From positions 23,422,501-23,486,500 of the forward strand of contig CM049406.2 of NCBI GenBank assembly GCA_026929865.2: a stretch of DNA of 64,000 nucleotides. The letters run 5' to 3'. The notes under the pieces are model-generated. The model made no database searches. It was given only the letters and a program-made list of their open reading frames with translations, and was not told where the DNA came from. Of this stretch, positions 33,529-43,898 are shown one piece after another (positions within the stretch are counted from its first letter, which is position 1; the number at the start of each line of letters is the position of its first letter). The position numbers were made by a program, and so were the translations under genes. The DNA comes from Hyperoplus lanceolatus. Lineage: Eukaryota > Chordata > Actinopteri > Uranoscopiformes > Ammodytidae.

Positions 33529-34350
33529 CTGTGGAAAAAGAAGTAGAGTGGTGATTATCAGAACTTCAAAACAAGTGCCTTGGGTGTGACAGAGCAGTCT
33601 CAAATCTTCTGGACAGATTGATTTGATGTTTACCTCTCGTGGTGCGTCCGAGCGGACAAACTCTTCATAGATGTTCTTGGCTTTCACGGCCATTTTTGAA
33701 GGTTTTGTTGCCTTGAAGTCCTCACAAGCCAAGTAGAAGGTAATGTTTTCCTCACTGAACTCTGAGACCAAGAACGCTCTGAACAGGCACAGTCCATCTG
33801 GAAACACAAGAAGGAGGAGAGAGGAGGTGAACATCTGGTATTCATCGCAGAACACTTGGGTTGATTGAAACATATACCACAATCACGCATGATTGTGGAG
33901 GACTTACTTTGGCTGGACAGCAGTTGGTCAAACGACTCCTTCCATTTCAAAGGCTCATCGATATTTAACCTGCTGTGACAGAAAAAAAAACATCATTAGG
34001 AAAGGTTCTATAACATCACAGTGGTACTGTGTATTATTTTTAACGACATGTTTGAAAAGAGAGTTTGAATGTGTCTTACCTCAATTTGTCATTTTTCTTT
34101 GACTGGCCTGTGATGCTGTGGTCCGGCTTTTGTAGTAAACTGCCGAACAAGGCTTTCAGCTCCTTTGCCCTGTGATGATAAAGAAAGAGAAACATTTTAC
34201 AAATAGAATTTAAAGGCAGTTAAGTCAACCTGTCCTTTCATAAAAAGTACAAGATAAATAACTGTTATTTAAAAAATGATAATCAGAAAACCCTCATGTA
34301 TCTCACCTTTCCAGGCAGGTGATAGGCAGTGACTCCAATGATCTGCACAT
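33352..34350 (-). CDS. R4-family RGS protein (RGS4/RGS5/RGS16 type), complete
   Basis: GTPase-activating protein for Gi/Gq alpha subunits, acting at the inner face of the plasma membrane. Five exons (34350-34307, 34169-34080, 33969-33908, 33797-33634, 33528-33352) give 178 aa. The N-terminus MCRSLESLPITCLERAKELK is an amphipathic helix with Cys2 and Cys12, the palmitoylation sites known in RGS4 and RGS16; LLQKPD follows. The RGS domain (about 57-174) has SEFSEENITFYLACEDFK, REVNIDHVTK and MEKDCYPRFLKS. Residues that contact G-alpha are kept: Glu82/Asn83, Asn122, Asp157, Arg161. The N-terminus is nearest RGS5, and the exact orthologue is uncertain. Length and five-exon layout match R4 genes. 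Confidence 0.93.
33634..33797 (-). CDS. RGS gene exon 4
   Basis: Acceptor gtttccag ends at 33798; donor gtaaac starts at 33633. The 164 nt encode GLCLFRAFLVSEFSEENITF and on to SDAPRE, the core of the RGS domain. Confidence 0.95.
33908..33969 (-). CDS. RGS gene exon 3, tandem NAGNAG acceptor
   Basis: The acceptor region reads cacagcag, so the exon may start at 33969 (R-L-N junction) or three bases earlier at 33972 (S-R-L-N). The donor gtaagt starts at 33907. Encodes LNIDEPLKWKESFDQLLSSQ, the start of the RGS box. Confidence 0.93.
34080..34169 (-). CDS. RGS gene exon 2
   Basis: Acceptor tcatcacag ends at 34170; donor gtaaga starts at 34079. The 90 nt encode AKELKALFGSLLQKPDHSIT and GQSKKNDKL. 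Confidence 0.94.
34307..34350 (-). CDS. RGS gene exon 1, start codon
   Basis: ATG at 34350-34348, donor gtgaga starts at 34306. Encodes MCRSLESLPITCLE plus two bases of an Arg codon. The Met-Cys start is the hallmark of RGS4, RGS5 and RGS16. Confidence 0.94.
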
Positions 34351-34490
34351 GATGAGATGATGATCTAGTTCCAAAGGTTCTGAGTTGACTGTAAAGGATG
34401 TGGTGTCTCACAGAGCTGTCCGTCGTTGCTTTCTTGCTTGCTGTGTGTGAGTTAGCTCTCAGCTGCTCTGCCGTCTGTGAGGCAGAGTGG

Positions 34491-34499
34491 CTTTTTATA
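34491..34499 (-). promoter_or_regulatory. TATA box of the RGS gene
   Basis: TATAAAAAG on the minus strand, about 140 bp upstream of the start codon. Transcription would start near 34465 and give a 5' UTR of about 115 nt. Confidence 0.7.
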
Positions 34500-34619
34500 G
34501 AGCAGTCCACTCTGACATCACGCCTCTCAGCCAATGAGATGAGACGTGTAGGAGAATAGGGAGACTCCTTGACACCGATTTTCCTCCAGACTACCTCTTC
34601 ACTACTGAACAACGTGTGA

Positions 34620-35215
34620 AAGTTACAGTGATTGACTTACTTCACAACTCTTAAAAGTATTTGGGTTCAGTCAGGGTTTGTGTGTGGGGTTGAGTGTTTG
34701 AGTTCCTTTATTTCAGTCCTTGTGAGGAGAACTACACAGCAAAAACTCGAAATATAGACTAGTGTATTTTACTTGACTTAATGTATTTAACTTATCACAC
34801 CATTTTTTGGACTTATTTACTCATTCAGGCTGAAGATACTTAAGATAATATTACTTGTTTCAAGAAAATTAACTTTGCGCCAACTAACTTAGATGATAAA
34901 AGTAATTCTAAGCTAATTTATCTTAAATTGTTGTAGAGTTAGCCTATAGACATGTTTACAACTCAGCCTAAGGATATTTTTTACTTGTTTCAAGACTCAC
35001 ATCAACCGGTGTTAAGAATGGAGACAAACTCATTAAGATAATAATTGATTGTATTATTATAATATTTGGGTGTTTATGCAAATATGGGCATTTTTAAGTC
35101 CCAGCAATGAAATGTGGGATTCATGTAAAAATTTGTCACATGATGCTTGATAAATATAAATACAGTGTTAAAAATGTATTTACCGCAACAGCTTTACAGT
35201 ATCTCACAAAGTATA
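34620..35215. other. Upstream of the RGS gene, unassigned
   Basis: AT-rich; nothing bounded was recognised. Upstream control elements of the RGS gene would be expected here. Confidence 0.35.
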
Positions 35216-35468
35216 CATGTATACAGTATCTCACAAAAGTGAGTACACCCCTCACATTTCTTCACATTTTTCTTTATATCTTTCCATGGGACAACACTGA
35301 AGAAATGACACTTTGATACAATGTAAAGTAGTCAGTGTACAGCTTGTATAACAGTGTAAATTTACTGTCCCCTCAAAATAACTCGACACACAGCCATTAA
35401 TGTCTAAACTGCTGGCAACAAAAGTGAGTACACCCCTTAGAAAAATTTTACAAATTGGGCCCAAAGTG

Positions 35469-35777
35469 TCAATATTTTGCTTTGCCATCATTATTTTCTA
35501 GCACTGCCTTAACCCTCTTGGGCATGTAGTTCACTAGAGCTTCACAGGTTGCAACTGGAACCCTCTTCCACCCATTTATGACAGCATCACAGAGCTGGTG
35601 GATATTAAAGACCTTGCGCTCCTCCACCTTCTGTTTGAGGATGCCCCAAAGATGCTCAATAGGGTTTAGGTCTGGAGACATGCTTGGCCAGGCCATAACC
35701 TTTACCCTCAGCTTTTTTAGCAAGCCACTGGTCGTCTTGGAGGTGTGTTTGGGGTCGTTATCATGTTGCAATACCAC
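35469..35777 (-). pseudogene. Tc1 transposase C-terminal third, left arm
   Basis: Open stretch of 102 codons ending in a natural stop, with QHDNDPKHTSKTTSGLLKK (second catalytic Asp) and [20 protein letters not shown] (catalytic Glu). It lacks the first Asp and the DNA-binding part, so it cannot work alone. Confidence 0.88.
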
Positions 35778-35789
35778 CCTGCGGCCCAG

Positions 35790-36590
35790 TTTACGAAGGT
35801 TGAGTGCACGTGGTCAGCGTCGTACACAGAGGTTGGCTTTGGAAAATAGACGTATGAGTGCTGCCAGCATTGCTGAAGGGCTTGAAGGGGTGGGGGGTCA
35901 ACCTGTCAGTGCTCAGACCATACGCCGCACTCTGCATCATACTGGTCTACATGGCTGTCATCCCAGAAGGAAGCCTATTCTAAAGATGATGCACAAGAAA
36001 CCCCACAAAAAGTTTGCTGAAGACAAACAGACTACGGACATGGATTACTGCAACCATGTCCTGTGGTCTGATGAGACCAAGATACATTTATTTGGTTCAG
36101 ATGGTGTTAAGAGTGTGGAGCGGCAACCAGGTGAGGAGTACAAAGACAAGTGTGTCTTGCCTATAGTCAAGCATGGTGGTTGGAGTGTCATGGTCTGGGG
36201 CTGCATGAGTGCTGCCAGCACTGGGGATCTACAGTTCATTGAATTCTAACATGTACTGTGACATACTGAAGCAGAGCATGATCCCCTCCCTTCATAAACT
36301 GGGCCGCAGGGCAGTACTGCAACATGATAACGACCCCAAACACACCTCCGAACGACCACTGGCTTGCTAAAGAAGCTGAGGGTAAAGGTTATGGACTGGC
36401 CAACATGTCTCCAGTCTTAAACCCTATTGAGCATCTTTGGGGCATCCTCAAACGGGAGATGGAGGAGCGCAAGGACTCTAATATCCACCAGCTCCTTGAT
36501 GTCGTCATGAATGGGTAGAAGAGGGTTCCAGTGGCAACCTGTGAAGCCTAGTGAACTACATGCCCAAGAGGGTTAAGGCAGTGCTAGAAA
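35790..36590 (+). pseudogene. Tc1 transposase middle and C-terminal relic, right side
   Basis: A plus-strand frame to 36249 has SARGQRRTQRLALENRRMSA, VLWSDETKIHLFGSDGVKSV (first catalytic Asp) and IVKHGGWSVMVWGCMSAAST. After it the C-terminal third continues in other frames with several interruptions (HDNDPKHTS near 36325, NPIEHLWGILK near 36420). Confidence 0.85.
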
Positions 36591-37639
36591 ATAATGATGG
36601 CAAAACAAAATATTGACACTTTGGGCCCAATTTGGACATCTTTTCTAAGGGGTGTACTCACTTTTGTTGCCAGCAGTTTAGACATTAATGGCTGTGTGTC
36701 GAGTTATTTTGAGGGGACAGTAAATTTACACTGTTATACAAGCTGTACACTGACTACTTTACATTGTATCAAAGTGTCATTTATTCAGTGTTGTCGCATG
36801 GAAAGATATAAAGAAAAATGTGAAGAAATGTGAGGGGTGTACTCACTTTTGTGAGATACTGTACATGTTCTCACAAGCACATAAACAAGCCCTAAAGTCA
36901 GAACGTTTCAACAGTCCTTGCTTTAAATAGAAATTAAGTTTAGTCTCACTACTCGGGTCAACAAGCCCTCATATCTAAATGACTCAACAAATTGTTTATC
37001 TGTAATTTCCAAAATGACCTAAAATGAGCCGATCTGGATGGAATCACTTATTTTCAAATTTTTGTGTGTCAAACACTTAATTTCCTGTATTCTGGTGGAT
37101 TTTTCTGTTTCGGTTTTCTGTGACTTTTCTGCGTCAATTTATTGTGGAAATGTCTTTATTTTTGTAAAGGAAAAGACAACATTCAGGTTCCTGGTGAAAC
37201 AATGATAATGAATATAATGCAGTAAGGCTCTCAGGCATTCTGGATTGAGCCACAATATTTATTCTCCTGCAGTTTTCAAAACTTACTGCACATTCAAAAC
37301 ATATCACGTTTTTTATTATTATTTTTTTTTCTTAGGAATCATGACCCAGCACCAGTGTTAATTATTTATGACACTTTACATTGGTAATGAAATGCAAAGC
37401 CACCATTGGAAACGAAAGGGGTGGGCTATCAGCGGCTATCTAACGTTAGCTAGTGAGCTATATTGTAACTTGAGGCAAAAGTTAGAAACCAGATAATGTT
37501 AGCATTCATCCTTAGAAACTTGACACAATCAATCATCAATATTAGCATGCTATTTAGCCACATAGATTGGCCTTTTTACAGCTATTGGAAAACTGACATC
37601 TTTTCTTCAATTCATCAATTCCTGGCTTAAAATCCTGAG

Positions 37640-37816
37640 CTGTGGAACTGCCAGCAGACATTCCTATTGGTAAGCGGATTTGGCATAGGCTCCGCATTTT
37701 TTATTTTATTTTTTATTTTATTCGGGTGCCGAATTTAATGGAATTGCCGAATGGTTCGCGGACCAGATTAAATATTGAAACGGGACAGATTTGGCCCGCG
37801 GGCCAGAGTTTGACAC
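37640..37816. mobile_element. hAT right-end relic
   Basis: Closes with ttggcccgcgggccagagtt followed by tgacacccctg, the reverse of the common hAT start CAGGGGTGTCAAACTC. Left boundary not found. Confidence 0.5.
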
Positions 37817-38487
37817 CCCTGTGTTAGGTTGTGAAGTTCATACCATTGCATCTTGTCTTATAGAACTTCACATACTTTGTTAATTACTCTGCAAAGTAAC
37901 TATTGAGGACAGCTGTAAATATGGAAAGTCCCACATTTACTTATTTATTTACCTCATCATCTTTACTTTCTGCTCGTTGGAGCGAATGGAGGAGTCATTG
38001 GTAGTAGATTTAATGATGGTCTTCACGGGTACAGTAATGAAATAGTGTATCTATAATGTATGTCAGTGATTCTTGAGAAGTGGGACAAAACAAGGTGCAA
38101 TGTAGAAAAAATACAAACCCTATGTTTAGGCAAATTGAATTACATGTATCCAACATACACTAAGCTACTGAGCTACACTTTGATACAACCTCCCAGCTTT
38201 TGTCCTTTTTACGTTGCCATTCCCTATTTTGTGTCATCACCGTCAGACACCAAAAACACAAATAAATGTTCCCTAAATTTATGCTAGACCCATGAGATGT
38301 ATAGTGATCACACATATTCACCAAGACTTAGAGGCCACAATAAATATTTTCAAAATGTATATGAATATAATTTGTTTTGAATTTCCTCTATGTTCTTTAG
38401 TTGAACCGTAGGCTATAATATAATTTCTACTTTAAAATAAACCGCAATCAAGATGTGTTTCAAAGTTCAAAACACATTCTCATGTAA

Positions 38488-38565
38488 TCTGAAGGAGTTG
38501 ACGCATATCTGATGGAGTTGACAAGTATATCTGACAGATTTGACATATCTGAGGGTGGTGACAAA
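38488..38565. repeat. Tandem array of about 20-bp TCTGA...TTGACA motifs
   Basis: Four units start at 38488, 38508, 38530 and 38548 (e.g. tctgatggagttgaca). Single copies recur at 38862 and 39452 (tctgacggtgttgaca). All lie inside the transposon at 38064-39829. Confidence 0.75.
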
Positions 38566-39082
38566 AAACCCAAATGCAGTCATTTTAACCATCAAAAAAG
38601 TAGAATAATTAATTACAGTGATTTTATAACAGCAATCTTTCAATCAGACTTGCTCTAACAGACTCACACCAAATCGCCTCATTTTGTATATCATCCTGTA
38701 CTTTTTTAAGAATCATCCATGACAAAAGAAGATTGCGAGAGTTTAAATTAATACAGTATTATTAAAACTAAACCCTATTTTATTTTTTTAATATAATTAT
38801 AATAACTTGAAAACTACCCAAATATGATGCATTCACATTGAATGTCAACTCTGTCACGACCTCTGACGGTGTAGACATATTTAACGTTTCTAAAACAAAC
38901 AAATGGAGTTTATCTAGTAGCCATTTGCTTTTTCTGTTGATGTGAAGTGCTAGTATGAACTACTTCAGTAAAATAAAATGATCGAAACATTTCAAATAAC
39001 TTCTTCAGAATCATGTAAAGTATTCTAAAACTACAACACTTATCAGAGCCTGTCTGACTCTGATGTACTCTGCAGAGATATA

Positions 39083-39376
39083 GGTTGCGTTCCGAATCGC
39101 ATACTCTTTCTTTTTTCTATTCTACATACTACATCTGACGATAAAAAGAATCTAGTTAGGATGCAGTAGGCATACTATTGGGACATACTCTCTTATTTCA
39201 TCATAACATTGCGCCTTGATCTTGCCTCTTGCTTTTATATCCGTCGCATCCCCGTTTGTTTTCATATGGAGGCTTCGTCAAAGTAACCATCCTATATCTG
39301 GCCACAAGAATCGGGACATCCAAAATCTTTTTTCTACATACTATATAGTAGAAAGTATGCGATTCGGAACGCAACC
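39083..39376. mobile_element. GGTTGCGTTCCGAATCGCATAC-type MITE, nested
   Basis: Ends ggttgcgttccgaatcgcat and, reversed at the right, the same 20 bp followed by actttctactatatagt. Length 294 bp. A widespread fish MITE type; no coding capacity. Inserted in the 38064-39829 element. Confidence 0.85.
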
Positions 39377-40490
39377 CTAATGTGACAAGAGGTCCTTCAT
39401 AGTGACAGCTGCTCCTTATTCTGCCTGATTTTATTACATTTTAATGCATTGTCTGACGGTGTTGACAAAAAGTGGAGACGCCACTAAGAAACCTTATAAA
39501 ACAGTTTTTATTGATATGAGAGATTATTTAGTGTTGCTTTTGATGGAAAAAGCTCTTTTTAATCATTAAAGTACATTTTTAATAGGTTTTATTGCATATA
39601 AATGATTGAACCCTACTCTGTGAACACTGTTTTGGACGTCGTGAGAAGATAACTTGTGACACAAATTTGACGTAATAATGATGAAATTAAATTTAAGGGG
39701 ATAATTGTGTTCCAGACATTCTATTAATAATCCCTAATAACATCTACAATTTTAAATATTTTTATTTTTATACATTACAGCAGTTACTAATGCAAGACGG
39801 TCTTTTGTCCCGCTTCTCAAGAATCACTGATGTGTCACACGGAGTAGCCTGCACTATGTCTGGACTGTAATTATTGTCCTTCCTCGAAAGTGAAGAAAAC
39901 TATTGTTTATTTAATACAGATACCTATATTTAGACTAGACAGGGGGCCAACTCACAGTGAACTCTGATAATGAGTTATTTCTCAGTGAGTTTACCGGATA
40001 ACGCTCCGGAAGAAAAGGTAGAAACTCATTCAAAGTGTCTGAGCCAGCTTCCTCTGCTGGCAGCCCTGAACAATACTTTCCCTCCAACTGACTGCTTTGT
40101 CCAGCACACAGCTCTGGGTGTCACTTTAGCCTGGAATATTGAGCCACAAGGGAAACAGTCAAAAATACACACCGCATTGTGGGTTATGTGGAAGCATTGT
40201 GAGGTGGAAGAGCCAGTAAAGCAACCATTGTTGGTGTTGTCGGCATTAATTTGACTTACAGACTACAGTGGAAAGGTGTGAAGGATTATACTCACTCTAT
40301 AATGTGTTTTTAATTGAAGGCAATAGAAGCGTACATTACAACATAACATGAGTAAATCCACAGTTTTTACAGTATTAGAAGAACACAATAGTTTAGCACT
40401 TAAAAAATAAAAAAGGAGTAATAGCATATTTCATGATCGCTCTGACAGAAGGTTTATTTTGAAAGGGAAAGTATGCTTTCTTTTATTACT

Positions 40491-40495
<5 letters not shown>

Positions 40496-40583
<88 letters not shown>
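40496..40583. repeat. (TG)n microsatellite, about 88 bp
   Basis: Pure TG tract. It ends 43 bp before the Tc1-derived element at 40627. Confidence 0.97.
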
Positions 40584-40584
<1 letters not shown>

Positions 40585-40626
40585 TGTGTGTGTGTTTATG
40601 TGTTCATGTGTATGTTCATGTTTATA

Positions 40627-41492
40627 CACTCAACAAAAATATAAACGCAACACTTTTGTTTTTGCTCCCATTTTTCATGAGATGGACTTAAAGATCTAAA
40701 ATTCATGTCAGATACACAATTGTACCATTTCTCTCAAACATTGTTCACAAATCTGTCTAAATGTGTGATAGTGAGCACTTCTGCTTTGCTGAGATAATCC
40801 ATCCCACCTCACAGGTGTGCCACATCAAGATGCTGATCTGACATCATGATTAGTGCACAGGTGTACCTTAGACTGTCCACAATAAAAGGCCACCCTGAAA
40901 TTTGCAGTTTTGTCTCACAGCAGAATGCCACAGATGCCACAAGCATTGAGGGAGCGTGCAATTGGCATGCTGACAGCAGGAATGTCAACCAGATCTGTTG
41001 CTCGTGCATTGAATGTTCATTTCTCCACCATAAGCCATCTCCAGCAACTTTACACAGCCATTGAAGAGGAGTGGACCAACATTCCACAGGCCACAATTGA
41101 CAATCTGATAAACTCTATGCGAAGAAGATGTGTTGCACTGCATGAGGCAAATGGTGGTCACACCAGATACTGACTTGTTCTGAGTCCCCAGACCCCCAAT
41201 AAAGCAAAACAATGCACATTTCAGGGTGGCGTTTTATTGTGGATAGTCTAAGGCACACCTGTGCACTAATCATGATGTCAGATCAGCATCTTGATGTGGC
41301 ACACCTGTGAGGTGGGATGGATTATCTCAGCAAAGCAGAAGTGCTCACTATCACACATTTAGACAGATTTGTGAACAATGTTTGAGAGAAATGGTACAAT
41401 TGTGTATCTGGAATGAATTTTAGATCTTTAAGTCCATCTCATGAAAAATGGGAGCAAAAACAAAAGTGTTGCGTTTATATTTTTGTTGAGTG
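40627..41492 (+). mobile_element. Internally deleted copy of the 10198-type Tc1 element
   Basis: Element of 866 bp between TA at 40625-40626 and 41493-41494 with the same ends (CACTCAACAAAAATATAAA). Both long inverted ends are intact. About 750 bp of the transposase gene, from after the helix-turn-helix to near the C-terminus, is missing compared with 10198-11812. Confidence 0.95.
40910..41173 (+). pseudogene. In-frame fusion of Tc1 transposase N- and C-termini (87 codons)
   Basis: The frame joins the helix-turn-helix start ([20 protein letters not shown]) to the last part ([20 protein letters not shown]) across the internal deletion, with no stop until the natural end at 41173. All catalytic residues are missing. 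If made, it would be a DNA-binding fragment only. Confidence 0.85.
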
Positions 41493-41494
41493 TA

Positions 41495-42260
41495 TATTCA
41501 ACAGTGTATCAGTGTTTCAACATTGCACTGTATATGTACCTATTTACCTTATATCATACAATATACAAGATCTAACCTTGTTATATAATAGAAGCACACC
41601 ATTGAACTGAAAAACAACTAGAGGCCACTTTGACCCTTTGACAGATGCACAGTATCATTAGTCTCACTGCCATGAGTAGGGTGAAGTTCAGAGCCTGATA
41701 GAGCAGACAGTCTATTTATCCTCCTGGGTCCGTGTTTTTAGGACATCGGGGTTCAAACATTTTCCAGTCCTGGGCCATTTTTGAATACTTGACATATTGT
41801 CAACATGTTTTCATCGACAGTTCCTCATCACAAGTTTTAAACGGTACAAAACGCTTTCTTGTAACAAAAACATGTTATTCTCATACAACGTAATTGTCGT
41901 ACTTGTATCACAGTCATGTTCTTTCCACTTATACGGATGCAGTGTTGATGGTCATTACAGTAATTGGATAATATTGTGACACCTACACCTAGGCCCGTAT
42001 TATTAAAATACATCGATTTTTCACAATGCAACATGGAAAAATTAACATTTGTTTCTGCTAGACCCTGAATATACAGAATGTCTTCTTGTCTCCATCCATA
42101 ATGGTTCACATGTTAATCAATTGCAGTTATTTGCCACTGACACACTTTCTTTTTAAAACATAACATACTAAAACTCAAGGGTATAAAGACGCTACATGTC
42201 TATTTCTCGCTCAATGACACGATCGATGTTACATCACCAGAAGTTCTGTTATCTAACAAT
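41495..42260. other. Intergenic, unassigned
   Basis: No gene or bounded element recognised. Confidence 0.35.
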
Positions 42261-42769
42261 AATAGGGTGTTATGTGTAGATCTGCTCTATGCTTGCAGTG
42301 CTCCTGAAGCCCCTCCCTCACCTCGTTGACTGCCACCTGTGCTGCCTACTTAAGCCTGGATGCTTTATTGACTCTCTCTCTCCAGCCAGGGCCAGCAGCA
42401 TGGCTCCCATTCACCTTTTTGTTAAAGCTGCAGTTGAGAGTTTCAGCCGTTGGGATCCCAACGGCTGTTTTCCCAACGCTCTACCTGCTGTAGCTCCTCC
42501 TTCCGAACGACAGCTATGCGCGTTCATGTGAATGGAGTTACATTGACAGGAGACAAACACCATGTCCGATTCCGAGGTGATTAAACATTAGTAATGATAA
42601 CTACATACGTACATATTGAGCATACATTTTAATCACAGACATACCATGTATGTTAGCTTAAAATCATTGTAAGTGTGCTGGTAGGCCTAACAAAAGTAGC
42701 TGTAACAGCCAGGCAAGATAGCAAACTAATTGTAACAGAGCGGAGAGGAGTGTGTGTATCGCGGAGAGG

Positions 42770-43050
42770 TGTGTGTGTGTATCTCCTACTATCTATGCTC
42801 CTGCTCTGACCGCAGCTGACCGCAGCTGGGAGGGGCTGCTCGGGGCTGCTGCGTGAGGAGCGGGCTGCGTGTCAGGCTCCCGCTGCTCGTTGAGAAGAGG
42901 TGATACTTGCTTTGGTGAAAAAAGTCACCAATAACACCAGAAAAAAGGCTAGATTTGTCGCTTGTCGCTGTTTTGAAAAGAAAAGTCGCCAGGGGGGCTG
43001 AAAAGTCACTAAATATAGTGACCAAATCGCTTTGAGTTGGCAACACTGAG
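42770..43050 (-). repeat. 'gcgac' module, copy in element A
   Basis: Shared module with ctgctctgaccgcagctg, caccaataacaccagaaaaa, gtcgcttgtcgctgttttga and gttggcaacactg. Other copies are at about 47499-47765 and, twice and inverted, at about 60975-61395. Confidence 0.75.
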
Positions 43051-43063
43051 CACAGGACGAGGG

Positions 43064-43390
43064 CTATATAGGGCCAGCGGGCGTCCTGCTGCAGCCTAGG
43101 GGCAGAGGAAGGGGACGAGGTCGCGGTCGGAGAGGGCTTGATGTGATAGGGCAAGAAGACATGGCCGGTGTACTTTTTTTTCGAGCTCTCTCCGTCTCCC
43201 TTTCAGCAGTTAACTTTTCAACATTCGTCTTTCCTCGTTTTTTTGCTGTCTTAGCGGTGTTAGTTGTTGGTATCCTGGGAATGGTAAATTGAGGGTTTGT
43301 TTGTGAAGACATTGCTACTTGCTGTCCGCCGTAGTAGCCTAGTACCAAACAGTAGGCTAGTGTCAGACTGCTAGGGTCGTGAACGCTCAC
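43064..43390 (-). CDS. Short conserved frame in TTAA element A, unknown
   Basis: Not recognised. The probable start is the ATG at about 43310 (MSSQTNPQFTIPRIPTTNTA), followed by a basic, charged stretch (KTAKKRGKTNVEKLTAERET). Copy B has the same stretch with few changes (60776-60907). It may be the first exon of a transposase or an accessory protein. No known domain seen. Confidence 0.4.
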   Translation of the reverse strand: MSVHDPSSLTLAYCLVLGYYGGQQVAMSSQTNPQFTIPRIPTTNTAKTAKKRGKTNVEKLTAERETERARKKSTPAMSSCPITSSPLRPRPRPLPLPLGCSRTPAGPI

Positions 43391-43898
43391 GCAACTGACG
43401 CATCAACGTCGTTGCCAAGGTCCCACAGCCAATAAGAACGGAGAATCTGACCTCGCTCTGATTGGTCAAAATTAACATGAGCGGTGGCAATTTTGGGGGG
43501 CAGCACACAGAGGCAGGGGGGAGAAAAGTGATAAAAAAGTATTTTCAGACCACTTCATCTACATATAGCTGAATGGTTATTATGACAGTTTTGCCAAATA
43601 TTACAGTAAAAAAAACTCTCAACTGCAGCTTTAAACCTTTTGTTACAATAAACTCACTTTTCTTACACCTTTACCTGGTTTTGACAGTTAATTGTTGCTT
43701 CCTTGAGCCTGGTTGTAACATAGGGTCCTGATGTATTTTCCTCCCACTGACACAGATACAGCCCAAGTGGTGTCAAGTGGTGGTGTGTAACTTGACTTTG
43801 TAGGCTAGTTCTCCTGAGGTTGTGTTGCCTTAGGTTTAATTACCAGCAGGTTCTATTTTGGTAATAGTTTCGTATATATAGTTTGTGCTACTTAGTAG

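Larger units (their letters stand above)
35224..36861. mobile_element. Tc1-like element with very long inverted arms (foldback form)
   Basis: Element of 1638 bp between TA at 35222-35223 and 36862-36863, with ends CAGTATCTCACAAAAGTGAG. The inverted arms run far beyond a normal Tc1 end: 35224 to about 35785 is the inverse of about 36300-36861. Each arm therefore carries the C-terminal third of the transposase, and the DNA-binding region at the N-terminus is absent. Confidence 0.88.
38064..39829. mobile_element. CAGTGATTCTTGAGAAG-ended DNA transposon
   Basis: Element of 1766 bp. Left end CAGTGATTCTTGAGAAGTGG, right end the reverse of CAGTGATTCTTGAGAAGCGG. ATGT lies on both sides (38060-38063 and 39830-39833), a possible 4-bp target repeat. 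The interior has an array of about 20-bp motifs and a nested MITE (39083-39376). No transposase recognised. Confidence 0.75.
42426..43630 (-). mobile_element. TTAA-flanked transposon, AGCTGCAGTTGAGAG ends, copy A
   Basis: Element of 1205 bp between TTAA at 42422-42425 and 43631-43634. Ends AGCTGCAGTTGAGAGTTT, inverted at the right. A very similar copy in the opposite orientation lies at 60459-61767. TTAA targets fit Kolobok or piggyBac; the AG...CT ends suggest Kolobok. No transposase; a short conserved minus-strand frame is inside. Confidence 0.88.
42268..43764 (+). repeat. Left LTR, split by a TTAA-flanked transposon
   Basis: The LTR begins near tgttatgtgtagatctgct and ends near gacacagatacagccc. 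The part after the inserted transposon (43635-43764) matches 45585-45701. The exact start is uncertain because the right LTR is not complete. Confidence 0.7.

Noticed and set aside
38488-38565. CRISPR-like array
   Set aside because: Units of about 20 bp without conserved repeats separated by unique spacers; eukaryotic transposon context.
39970-40254. 94-codon plus-strand frame
   Set aside because: No recognised domain, no splice context and no homology that I could identify; probably chance.
40473-40699. Cys-Val repeat frames
   Set aside because: Microsatellite artefact.
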